Shown here piece by piece: positions 9,921 to 19,553 of a stretch of DNA of 64,000 nucleotides; the first letter of the stretch is position 1; each line of letters opens with the position of its first letter. This DNA is from Chondrus crispus (Eukaryota; Rhodophyta; Florideophyceae; Gigartinales; Gigartinaceae). The stretch lies in the NCBI RefSeq assembly GCF_000350225.1, contig NW_005179158.1:767946-831945 (forward strand). The letters are read 5' to 3'. Under the pieces are notes generated by a model, which saw nothing but the letters and a program-made list of their open reading frames with translations, was not told where the DNA came from and ran no database searches. Position numbers and translations under genes: made by a program.

Positions 9921-10541
9921 TGTGGGATAACTCCTCTCCGCCCTGAGTTCGGTGAGAGGCGGAGGCTCTAGCGAGGGAGCACGCGGCGCGAACGCGACGC
10001 GCTAATTGAACCGATCGGACGAGCTCGCGAAAAGGGAGTGGCTCACTGGCCGGTTACGCGCAGTCGCCCCGTGGTGCGTGAACGGGAGCGACCGGTAACG
10101 GGTTAGAAGCCAGGGCGCGCGACAGACAACCGAAAACGGACGTACGTAGGCGGGAAAGGGACGGGGGCGAGCTTGCCCCCGTTTACTGGTGGGGACGGGT
10201 GCCAGGTCTTAACCCCGCAGAGGGACGCCTCGGACACCTGTCCCAGTACAGTAGTACAGTACCTGCCGCCTAGTGCGTGCCGGGTACTGTACACAATTAA
10301 AAAACTAGCGCCATAATTGCTACTACCGCGCGGACACTGCTACTACACGTGTGCACTACTGTACACGCGTGTTGCTTACAGACTACCGCACGGACGACAC
10401 GTGCACTACTGTACACGTACGCCAGATTACAACCGCTCGGCATGCGCGCGCGCTCGCCACACGTGGGCACAGCCGCCCACGTGTATACCGTATACGGCCG
10501 TCCGATGACCTCCGCGCGCTCGCGCCGGTCATTATACTACA
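9921..10541 (-). repeat. 3' LTR of the chromovirus
   Basis: On the minus strand it starts TGTAGTATAATGACC at 10541 and ends GAGTTATCCCACA at 9921, giving the TG...CA termini of an LTR. Four CACGTG palindromes lie at 10346, 10398, 10460 and 10478, in the part nearest the LTR start (U3-like). A TTTTTTAATTG stretch around 10300 could serve as a minus-strand TATA region. The start resembles those of the solo LTRs at 34709 and 49184. The antisense gene begins 92 bp from its inner edge, so this LTR could drive it in reverse. Confidence 0.8.
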
Positions 10542-10556
10542 GACCTCCCCCCTTAG
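10542..10556 (-). other. Polypurine tract of the chromovirus
   Basis: Read on the minus strand, the run AAGGGGGGAGG lies directly before the LTR start TGTAG. This is the expected position and composition of the primer for plus-strand DNA synthesis, and it supports the LTR boundary at 10541. Confidence 0.75.
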
Positions 10557-10632
10557 CTTTCGCTACGTCCCCGTAGCGACCCTCTACTCGAGCGCGCGGG
10601 TCCGTTCCGGACGTTTCCTTCTATCGCGCACG

Positions 10633-13126
10633 ATGCGGGAACAGAAGCCCCTCTGTGTGGACGATCATGCCCCCTGGCTCGTCAGCGAGCTGGCGGTATA
10701 TAACGCCGCGAGTTCGTCTGATTCGGAGAGCGCGTCTTCCGATTCTCCCCACGCGATCCACACTGACCCCCCAATTCTTCCCCAACACTCCCCTGCGAAC
10801 TCAGAAACCTCCTCAGACAGCGACGACGACATCCCCCTACAGCGGCTCTTCAACCAACCGATGGACGGTCATCGCGACACTCTGGCTGTGCGCGCGTACA
10901 GGCAGCCGTTGAGCCCGCCTCGGGCTCCGGCAGCGACGCCCGGTCGGTCCCACCTTCCAACCGCGGCGACGCCTTTGCGACGGCCTGCAACCGTCCACTG
11001 GAGTGGCGGGGCCCGCGCAAGCGCCACTTGATTCGCCCGTACCGGTCGCTTCGCCACTGCTGGGCGCCCAAGCAACACAGTCCTCGCCGCTGCCCCTCGC
11101 GGGCGTGGCTCCAAGAATGGTCGAGGCGGACCCGGGGCTCCCCGTGGAGCTGCCGCCGCCTCCCATGTCGCCGCTGCCCGCTGCGGGTACGGCGCTCACA
11201 AGGGCCGCTTCCGAGGCGCCGTACGCGGCGCCGGCGCCGTCGAGTAGCGTAGCGCTTGCGCCGGCCGGACGGGGAGCGACAACGTCGCTGGGGCGGGTAT
11301 TCACCGCCCCGAGTACCCCGGGCTGGCTGCGCAGCGGCGTCGGTTCCGTACGGTCGCTGTGGCCCGGGTCCTCGATGGACCACCGCCGCCGGCGCGCACG
11401 CAGACGCGCTGCGGGCCGCGAGCCTCCGCTTACGGTCGAGGAGTACGTTCAGCGGAACTTGCTGGACGCGGGGAGGTTCGCGGCCATTCCGATGGTGCGC
11501 GCGATCAAGACTTCGTCCGGACGCGGTGCCGTGGCGCAAGAGAACCGCGCCGGCGCGTGGAAGGCGCGGTGGCGTCACGCTCCGTGTCGGACGCCGGCCG
11601 CGGCGGGCAGTGACTTGCTCTACGTCCGCTGCGAGGGCGAGGAAAAGTACCACATCTCGCTGCTGAACCTCTTCGGTCGGTATCGCCGCTACGAGGGCCT
11701 CGCGCCCGACGTCCGCTTGGTGGCCTTTCCGCGGCCTTTCGACAGCTGGTACAGCGTTGCAAACCGAGCGCCGTGGGGTGAGGACGCAGCGCGCGAGAGT
11801 CGGCTGCGCTGGCGCCGGGTGGACGATTTCTTCCACATGTGGCACAGTACCGAGTTTTTCTCGGTGCCCAGCGCCGCGCGGCGTGGCCTGTACCCCGCGC
11901 TTCCGCCGAACTGGTCGGCGTTCGAGGCGCCGGAGTACCTGTGCGTACCGACGCCGAGCGTCATGGCGTACGTGGCGGCGCATTGGTTGCCGCTCGGCCG
12001 ATCGGAATCCGCGGAAACGGAGCGAACGCGCGTCTTGGTGCATGCGATCATGCTTTCCGAATGGGCGGTCTTGGCCTTCCTGTGCTTCTTGCACGCCGCT
12101 CGCGAGGGACTGCCGTTCTTCACGACGTGTCCCAACCCGCGGCTGATCGTGCGGCGCGAGGAACCGTTCGGTGAGCGCGGCCTGCTCTTCTGCCTCTCGG
12201 CGGGGCTCATCGATTTAATCCGCTCGGTCGGTATCGCGGAGATCCTCGAGGGTATGGCGTTTGACGCTGCGTAGGCGACGCAGCTGTTGGCCTTCACCGA
12301 GGGTATGGATTGGAGCGGCCGGCCGGACTTCGCGTGGTTCAGCTGGAACCAGCGGTGCACCCTACCGATGCCCGCCGGAGCCGAGGCAGAGACCGGTGCC
12401 GATGGTGGCAGCGCGGCCCCCGGTCCAGCGGACGCGATCGTCGCGGTCGACGTGGACGGCGCAGTCGACACGGTCGACACGGGTGACACGGGCGGCTTGC
12501 TTGCCGATGCCGATGTCGCGCCGCCGCGCGATGCGGGAACCGGTGCGGTGAGGAGCGTCGTCGAGACCGCGGTACCGGCCCGCGGCGGATCCGCTCGCGT
12601 GGCCTCGATCCAGAGCGACTCACCGAAGGGGTTAAGAGAATCCCCCGGTGTCGTGGGAATTTCGGCCCCCACCTCAAGCCCCCCACACATCAGCGTGGTG
12701 ACCGGTACCGAAGGCGATCATCGTCCCGTTCCGATGCCCCCTCCTCCCGCTCCGCAACCGTCCGGCCGGTCTTCCCCGGAGCGCCTCCGTGAGGAGGCCG
12801 CGTTCACTGCCCTGCAGTACGCTTGCTCCTTCGAGGGGGCAACAGTTCCTTCGTCGGTTGAGCAGGCGCTGCTGCAGGCGCGCGAGTAGATGCACCAAGC
12901 CAAGCAGCTGGAGACGACCGTCGCGGCGCTCAGAGAGGCCTCCACCGCCGCGGAGCGTGAGCGCGTCGAGCATCACGAGAAGCTCCGCGGCGTGCAGGAC
13001 ATCCTCGCGGTCGTCAGCCAACGTCTCGCGGCGCCGCCGATGCCTGCCGCTACGGTCGGGGCCTCGCGCCCCGCGCCCGAAAATGCCGCGGCGGCTCCGC
13101 CGGCTAAGCGCACGCGTCGTTCTTGA
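10633..13126 (+). pseudogene. Antisense gene inside the chromovirus, unknown family, about 830 codons in three broken pieces
   Basis: The frame starts at ATG 10633 (MREQKPL), is acidic and Ser/Asp-rich to about 10840, then Pro-rich. Near 11000 the reading must shift from frame 1 to frame 2, and it continues to TAG at 12272-12274. In the same frame it goes on to a second TAG at 12887-12889 and finally stops at 13126. The central part (about 11420-12270) is a compact, Trp- and aromatic-rich globular-looking region, for example RRVDDFFHMWHSTEFF. The last piece is a heptad-like coiled coil (12890-13030) followed by a basic end, PPAKRTRRS, that could be a nuclear localisation signal. I recognise no family. 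Both TAGs could derive from CAG. The gene faces pol convergently, with 176 bp between, and probably uses a promoter in the 3' LTR. The matching minus-strand frames are shadows. Confidence 0.55.
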
Positions 13127-13302
13127 GCCCCGACCCGTTGGTCGCCCCCTTTCGCGTAGCCCATTAGGGGCTTCGCCCACAGTAAACAGAGCCGATTAGC
13201 GGTGTTCCTTGCCTTTTCCTTTTGGCGCGTGCGGGCGGCAGTGCACGACGCGTGCGAGCGAGGTCGTCCTGACGGTTCGGCCATGCGAGGCCGGAAGAAG
13301 CG

Positions 13303-16300
13303 CTACGCCAGCGCGCTTGTCCGTCCTTGGCGCGTACGCCAATATCGGTCGATGAAAGGTTGCGGGAGCCCCTCGGAGGGCTCGTAGGTATCGTTGGAAG
13401 CGGCGTACCCGTACCAGCGAACCTTGTACTCGATGCCGCCGCGGGTCATACGGTGTCCGACGATGCGGTCAACGACGTATTCCGTGCGGGGCGTTGTGGC
13501 TTGTGCGTCCGATGCGGATGGAATGGCCGAGGTGACAGTGTCTCCCGGCCCGCGTGGCATTTTTGTGACGCGGTCGATGCTCACGCGGTTCTCCACACCG
13601 TCCTGCTCGATGAGGACCGTGGTGTCCGTAGCGGAGCGCACGCGAAACGGCCCCTCTGTCCTTGGTAGAAGTTTGACAGAGAGCTCGTCCGTTCCGGTCG
13701 TACCTTGCGCACGCGTGCGTCGCTCGACGCTTGTCAACGGGCGGGGCGGGCGGTCAACGTAGAAAAAATCGCCCGCCACAACGACCGGACGGAAGCGGAC
13801 CTTCTTGTCAAAATCGTCCTTGTACCGCTTTTGCGATGCGGATAATTTCGTCCGAGCGCGGTCGAGAGCGTCGCGCACTTGTACTGCACCGGGGTCCGCG
13901 GGTCCTCTCGATGGGTCCCGGCGTCCTGCGGCGCAGTACCCGGGAGGATTAAACCGGACGGTGGCCGCGTTAACACCAGGTCGAACGGAGTCGTCTCCGT
14001 CGACCGGTGGACCTGCGTATTGTACGCGAAGGTCAGCGGCTGCACGTAGTCGTCCCAATCGCGCTGGTGCTCCTCCACGTAGTGCCGGAGGCGTTGCACC
14101 AGCGTGCGATTGAACCGTTCGGTCTGCACATTCGACTGGGGGTGGTAGGCTGTCGTGAGATAATGCCGCTCCCCCAGGAGGGCGCATACCGCGTCGAAAA
14201 ATTTCGCAGCGAACTGGGGGCCATTGTCGGTTAGTACGTAGCGCGGCGCTCCGTAAACGTAGACCCCGTTGTCTAAAAACGCGTTTGCGACGACCGAAGC
14301 GGTTGTGGTCCGGAGCGGGATACTGCGCGTTAGCTTGGAGAACCGGTCGGTAATTACCAACACGTGTTGGTTTCCGTGCGCGGTCTTGGGCAGGGGCCCC
14401 AGGAGGTCCATCGCGACAAACTCCAAGGGGACCGCCGCAGGGAACAGCTTGAGATCCTTTTGGTTCTTGACAAGCGTCCCGCGGGTCGCAGCACACGAGG
14501 TGCAATTCCGTACGGTCGAAAACGCGTCGCTGGCCATGTGTGGCCAGTAGTACTCTCTGCAAAGGGTGTGGTACATACGCGTCGCTCCCGGGTGACCTGC
14601 CAACCTCGGATGGTGTGCCAGGTACAGTACCCGGGGGCGCAACCGAGTCGGTACCACGCGCTGCAGGGTTCCGTCCAGCGGGGACGTCCTCACGAGAAAT
14701 CCGTAACGGTCGATGTCGAACTTCGAGTTCGGCGTCCCGACGGTTTCCGCGGCGAAGCGACAGAAGGCGTCCTCAGCTTGTTCGCGTAGAAATTCCTCAA
14801 CCGAGATGGAAGCAGCGTCGCGTTCCTCGGGAGTTATCGCGAGCGCATGACAACCGTCCGGACGGTCTTGCGGCGGGTCCCAGTGCACATTGTCCAGGAG
14901 GGCCTCGCTGCCCTCATCGTACTGGACCGCGAAGCACGGGACCTCATCATCGACCGGTTCGGTGTCTCCTCCATCGGTACGTAAGCGTGATACGCCGTCC
15001 GCGAGTTGGTGCTTGACGCCTGGGCGGTACTGTACCTCGTAGTCGTACTCCGCCAAGCGCAGGCGCCAGCGAGCGAGCCGACCAGAACTGTCCGCTAAAT
15101 TGAGGACCCAGCGTAGGGCCTCGTGATCCGTGCGGAGGTTGAACGCGCTTCCGTATAGGTACGGCCGTAGGGTGAGGATGCTCCACACTACGGCCAAGCA
15201 TTCCTTTTCGGTAGTCGTATAATTGCGCTCCGCGTCGGTCAACGCGCGGCTCCAATATCCGATCGGTCGAGTACCTCCATCGGGTTGCTCCTGTAGAAGG
15301 GCGCAACCCACTTGGTGTCCCCACGCGTCGGTGTCCAGCGTATATTTCCGTCCGTAGCGGGGCAGCGCGAGGATTGGCGGCGCCGCGAGGCGCCGCTTCA
15401 ATTCCTCAAACGCCGCGTATTCTGTATTGGTTAATAACTCGAACTCGTAGGGCTGATTCTTGCCGGTCTTCTTGTTCAGCGGCGCGGCGAGCCTCGCGAA
15501 TCCTTGCACAAACCGTCGGTACACGTTGCACATCCCGAGAAAGGACCGCAGTTCCGTTTGGTTCGTAGGCGCGCGCGCGCGCTCGATGGCGATGACGTTG
15601 CGTCGCTCCACCTCCAACCGTCCCGGACGAATGACGTGCCCGAGATAGGTTACGGAGGTGTCGAAAAACGCGCACTTCGCCAATTTTAGCGACACGCCCG
15701 CGGTATGTAGAAGCCGTAGTACCTCGCGCACGTGTGCCATATGTTCCGTAACGGTTCGCGAGTAGACGATGACGTCATCGAGGTAGACCAGCGCGGTCTC
15801 CCATTTCACGCGGGACAGGATGATGTCGACCGCTCGTTGAAGTGTCGCCGGCGCGTTTTTGAGACCGAACGGCATGCGTAGAAAGCGGTAGAGGCCCGAA
15901 TGCGACGCGAACGTTGTTTTATCGCGGTCCTCCTCGGCGATCTCCACCTGCCAATACCCGCTATTACAGTCTAGCGTGGTAAAGACAGTGGCATCGCCGA
16001 GCGAGTCGATACATTCGTCCATGCGCGGTAATGGGTAGGAGTCGCGAACCGTAACGGCGTTTAGCTTGCGATAGTCCACGCAGAACCGCATGGTCCCGTC
16101 CTTTTTAGGGACGAAGACCACGGGGCTCGCCCACTCGGCCGATGTCGGTTCGATGACTCCCGCGCGCAGCATGCGGTCGATTTCCTTCTTATCCTTCTCG
16201 CGCGCGATGAGTCAGGCTCGGTAGGGTGCTTGGTAGATCGGCTTCGCACCGGGCTTCAGCTCGATGCAATGCTTCGTAGCATCGATCTTACCCAAGTGGC

Positions 16301-17126
16301 CGGACCACATGTCCTTGAACTCGGACAGCATGTCCATAATTTCCGACCGGACGGTACTGTCTTCTGCACCAATATGGACGTGTTCTTCCCACGAGCGGGT
16401 CTTCTCCGCGTCCGTATCGGTCCGCTCATCCGCGTTAGCGGGATTGCCACTGTGGGCGTCGTCCGTTTCCGGTTGTTCGCGTCGCGCGCCTCCTCCCGTA
16501 GCGGTGGTGGATTTAATTCTTCCATCGTCCGTAACGGGTCCTTTTCGTCGCGCACATTCCTCCGCGGGTGAGGAATTAATCCTGCCTTCGTCCGTAGCGG
16601 ATTCTTTGCGACGCGCGTATCCTTCCGTAGCGGTGGAGGATTTTCTTCTGCCATCGTCCGTAACTGGTTGTTCGCGTCGCGCCTGTTCCTCCGTAGCGGT
16701 CGAGGAATTATTTTTGTTCCCTCCCCCTTCCTTAGCGTCGGCCTCTCCGGGGACCGGCACGCCAAGTGTCAGGATATGTGTGGGGGAAGGCAACGCGAGA
16801 CCAACAACGGTATGCTTGGGGACGTAGGCCGCGCGCCTTCCGAAGTTGCTAACGAGCACCGTAAACGGCTCGCCCGGGAGGAGGTCCATGACCCCCTGGG
16901 CCATCACGCATAAATTCTTATGCGCCGTTTTGGGGTGGTTTTGCAGGAAGCAAAGCCCCCTAACAGGTGTTGCGACGCGTACCATCGCTTGGGTCATCGG
17001 GGGTATCGTCACCCCCTTCACCACGCGAATTTTCCGTGACGGTACGTTCGTCGGGAACTGCGCGCGCTTCCGGTCGGCCGAATTTTCCTCCTGCGGGAGC
17101 TGCTGCGACGGTCCCCTCGAGGCCAT
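13303..17126 (-). pseudogene. Chromovirus pol: RT, RNase H, integrase, chromodomain
   Basis: Pol begins at ATG 17126, overlapping the gag frame by 109 bp in the -1 frame. An RT connector with Thr-Ala-Thr/Arg-Arg repeats precedes an in-frame TGA (16212-16214), after which the same frame continues as LIAREKDKKEID. The RT has YLDD at 15774-15785. RNase H has TDAWG, TEKECLAVVW, RTDHEAL and LADGVSRL. Integrase has an HHCC-like zinc region (HHPRLAGHPG...CTSC) and the D,D,E set in VAMDLLG, LTDNGPQF and SNVQTERFN. A frameshift near 13880-13960 moves the C-terminus into the frame ending at 13303, where a chromodomain (EYVVDRI...KVRWYGY...DTYEPSEG) closes the protein. Two lesions make it inactive as it stands. 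Both may be recent, because every catalytic residue I looked for is present. Confidence 0.9.
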
Positions 17127-19402
17127 TTGCGGTCGTGCCTCGAGGGTGTGACTCCCGTCAGCGCTACGGACGGCGCATGATGGAACAGCCCCTTCCTCTG
17201 CGGTGGCAGGATCACCTTCACGTGGCGATCCAGGAACGTGGTTCCGAGGATACAGTCCACCGCGAGGTTGGTGACGACCAAGAACGGTACGCGCGCGACG
17301 AACTCACCAATCCAGACGTACAGCTTGAGCCCGCCGAGGGCCTTCATCGACCTATTCGAAACGTCGATGAGCGGCGGGCTCCGCGCGGACTGGATGGCAG
17401 CGCGCCACGGTTCTGCCACACAGCGTAGGTGGATTAGATTCGGGCCGGCGCCCGAATCTAGAACCGGCGTGATGGCGCGCATCATCGCGCATCGTTGTCC
17501 GACCGTTGCGGTGACCTTGTAATTTTGCTTCTTGAAGAAGCAAATTGCCGCTTCGTCCGTTCGGCTCTGCGATTGCGCGCGTACCGAAGCGGTCGACGGG
17601 GTGCCTTGTTTATTGAGGCTTGGCACGGGGAGGATCGTCGACGCCTCCACGCGTCCTCCCCGGCTTCGCCCGTCAACCCAAGGGTCCTCGGGTCCCTCGT
17701 CCGTCAGCGGTAACGCGGGTTCTTCCGATTGGACGGTCTCGCGCGGCTCGACCACGTTGATGCCCGTGGGAGCCTGCGCACGCGAATTTCGCCACGCGGT
17801 CGGCGGTTGACGCTCGAACGGCGAGCCTGGGCGGAGACTTTGACGGATCCGAAGCTTTTGGTAATTGGCCTCGCGGGCCTGCAAAAGCTTCGAACGCAGC
17901 GCGGTATCCGCCACCACAGGACATTGCTCCTGTTGGTGGGTCATGTCCAGACAGAACCGACACGGCGGGGGTCCAGGTAATCCTTGATTGAAGAACCGGA
18001 CCCGCTGGTTCTGTACTGGCCTTCCGTACGGATATGCGCGCGCTTCACCTTGTTGGGCGGGCGCCATCGGTGCGCTCGCCGGGGACGAGGCAGGTGACGG
18101 ATGGTAGCTAGTCGGCGGCGAGCTAAGCGAGCTCGGCGTCGCCGACTGGTCCGTCACCGCCAGTATCTCCTCCGTTTCGGTTCCGCGCGCTGTTGGGAGT
18201 TCAGACAGGGACTCGACCGATAGCACGGGCCTTGTCCGCGCGTTGCGCGTGAACCTTCTCACCGAATCGGGCGGTGCTTGAGGCGACGCGAGCGAGGTCG
18301 CCTGTCTTCGAGCCGAGCGGTGCGTTTCGCCTATCGCTTGCGCGTAGCGTGCCACCGCTTGGTAGTCCACGCCCGGATGCGTCGCGAGATAGTTCCGCAC
18401 CTGCGCGCACGTCGCTGGCAGAAGTCCCTCAACGAAAAGGGACTTCAAGCGCCTGTCCGAAAATACGGTTCCGCAGCGCAACGCCTTGTCCCACAACTGG
18501 TTACTGTACACCTCCTCCGTCATATTAGAGCTCTGACGGAAGGAGGTGACATCACCGACCGCTTCGGAAATATCTTCGTCAGTTGCGTACGTGCGCAATA
18601 AAAAGTTAACAACTTCCGCGTAGGTTTCGAGCATATCGCGCTGCTCTGCATCGACCGCCATGGTGTTCCCGTGTAGCCTGCACTGGAGCAAGGCGTGAGC
18701 CTGCCCAGTCACATAGAACTGGAAACACCATACGGCCGCGCCTTCGCTGACCCCATTGTGGTCGCAGGCCATCTTGAAGCGCGCGAGAAATCCTAGCACC
18801 GCGATTGGATCTTGACCACCGAATGTGTGGGTTTTCAGCTGGACGTCCAACTTCTTCCGATATCGGTTAACTCGCCGCGCGGTACTCGTGTCGTAGCGCG
18901 CGCTGCGATTTTCCAGCCTATACGTGCGGTAGTCGACGGCCTTGGTGAACAGGTCGTTCAGCGGTCTGATCACCGGCAACCGTTTCGGATCCCGCCTCGG
19001 GGCAGACCGGCGGTCTCTGCCCCTGCGATGGCGGTCTCCTTCTCCGCCGGGGCTACTGTAGCCCTCCGGATCGGAGTCTTCTCGCCGGAACCGACGTCGG
19101 TCGCGCGCATTGCGGCCTCTGCGCGATCCGATTTTAGCATTGTCACAGATTGAGCCTGTGAGAAGGGTACAGTCACACCCCAATACTGTAATGTATTCAA
19201 TATTTTTCAGGAATTGCAATAGAAACATTTCTTTTTGTTTCCTTTTTCTTTCCGCGGAAACGTCTAGGACTCGCGATGCGTGCATCGCAAAGAATAATAG
19301 AACAGTTGATATGCCACGTGTACACCGCAAAATGATTGAAAAACGAACAGAGGGCTTGCTGCACAGAGAAGAGGACTCTCGTCCGAATTTTCTGGTGTCC
19401 AT
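17018..19402 (-). CDS. Chromovirus Gag-protease
   Basis: The open frame runs from ATG 19402 to TGA at 17018, but only from about residue 88 (below 19140) does it have the element's composition, so the first part is flanking DNA read through. The capsid-like Retrotrans_gag region spans roughly residues 150-350. A zinc knuckle C-x2-C-x4-H-x4-C is at 481-494 (CRFCLDMTHQQEQC). A retropepsin follows with catalytic Asp649 in VLDSGAGPN and a C-terminal DCILGTTFLDRH motif. Protease sits in the gag frame and RT in the -1 frame, so RT-integrase would need frameshifting; I see no textbook slippery heptamer in the overlap. The true Gag start is probably lost with the truncation. Confidence 0.82.
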   Translation of the reverse strand: MDTRKFGRESSSLCSKPSVRFSIILRCTRGISTVLLFFAMHASRVLDVSAERKRKQKEMFLLQFLKNIEYITVLGCDCTLLTGSICDNAKIGSRRGRNARDRRRFRREDSDPEGYSSPGGEGDRHRRGRDRRSAPRRDPKRLPVIRPLNDLFTKAVDYRTYRLENRSARYDTSTARRVNRYRKKLDVQLKTHTFGGQDPIAVLGFLARFKMACDHNGVSEGAAVWCFQFYVTGQAHALLQCRLHGNTMAVDAEQRDMLETYAEVVNFLLRTYATDEDISEAVGDVTSFRQSSNMTEEVYSNQLWDKALRCGTVFSDRRLKSLFVEGLLPATCAQVRNYLATHPGVDYQAVARYAQAIGETHRSARRQATSLASPQAPPDSVRRFTRNARTRPVLSVESLSELPTARGTETEEILAVTDQSATPSSLSSPPTSYHPSPASSPASAPMAPAQQGEARAYPYGRPVQNQRVRFFNQGLPGPPPCRFCLDMTHQQEQCPVVADTALRSKLLQAREANYQKLRIRQSLRPGSPFERQPPTAWRNSRAQAPTGINVVEPRETVQSEEPALPLTDEGPEDPWVDGRSRGGRVEASTILPVPSLNKQGTPSTASVRAQSQSRTDEAAICFFKKQNYKVTATVGQRCAMMRAITPVLDSGAGPNLIHLRCVAEPWRAAIQSARSPPLIDVSNRSMKALGGLKLYVWIGEFVARVPFLVVTNLAVDCILGTTFLDRHVKVILPPQRKGLFHHAPSVALTGVTPSRHDRKWPRGDRRSSSRRRKIRPTGSARSSRRTYRHGKFAW

Positions 19403-19553
19403 GGCGCTCCTTACTTACGACTTCACAGCAGCGGAAAGTTTCCAGATATCGCCAGCCCTCTCACGCAAAGCCCTTCGGCGGTAATGCGCACGCGAGTTGA
19501 GGACGTTTATTAGACGAGTAGAGTAGGTTTTGGTAGAGGACTCCACAGGCGTG
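19141..19553. other. AT-rich spacer, no gene recognised
   Basis: Sequence right of the chromovirus truncation, with markedly lower GC. Short frames only. It contains one CACGTG near 19316. Confidence 0.4.

Larger units (their letters stand above)
9921..19140 (-). mobile_element. 5'-truncated Ty3/gypsy chromovirus carrying an antisense gene
   Basis: A GC-rich block, clearly different from the AT-richer flanks, read right to left: gag-protease (17018 to about 19140), pol with RT, RNase H, integrase and chromodomain (13303-17126), an opposite-strand frame (10633-13126) and a 621-bp 3' LTR (9921-10541) preceded by a polypurine tract. Composition changes abruptly at 9921 and near 19140. No 5' LTR is visible on the right, so the element was cut off inside the gag leader. 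One in-frame TGA and one frameshift disable pol. A C-terminal chromodomain defines the chromovirus branch of Ty3/gypsy, known to target insertion through chromatin marks. Confidence 0.88.

Noticed and set aside
10850-12094. A 414-codon minus-strand frame inside the chromovirus
   Set aside because: It lies on the strand opposite the antisense gene, is Arg-rich in the way GC-rich shadow frames are, and has no domain; the plus-strand frame has the more protein-like composition.
10633-13126. Reassigned TAG codon, because two in-frame TAGs sit in the antisense gene
   Set aside because: Nearby genes are consistent with normal stops, and the same element also has a TGA and frameshifts. Decay is enough.
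13990-14562. The upstream part of the 419-codon frame 13303-14562 as a separate protein
   Set aside because: Above about 13960 it overlaps the integrase, which is clearly coded in the other frame; only the lower part is real C-terminus with the chromodomain.
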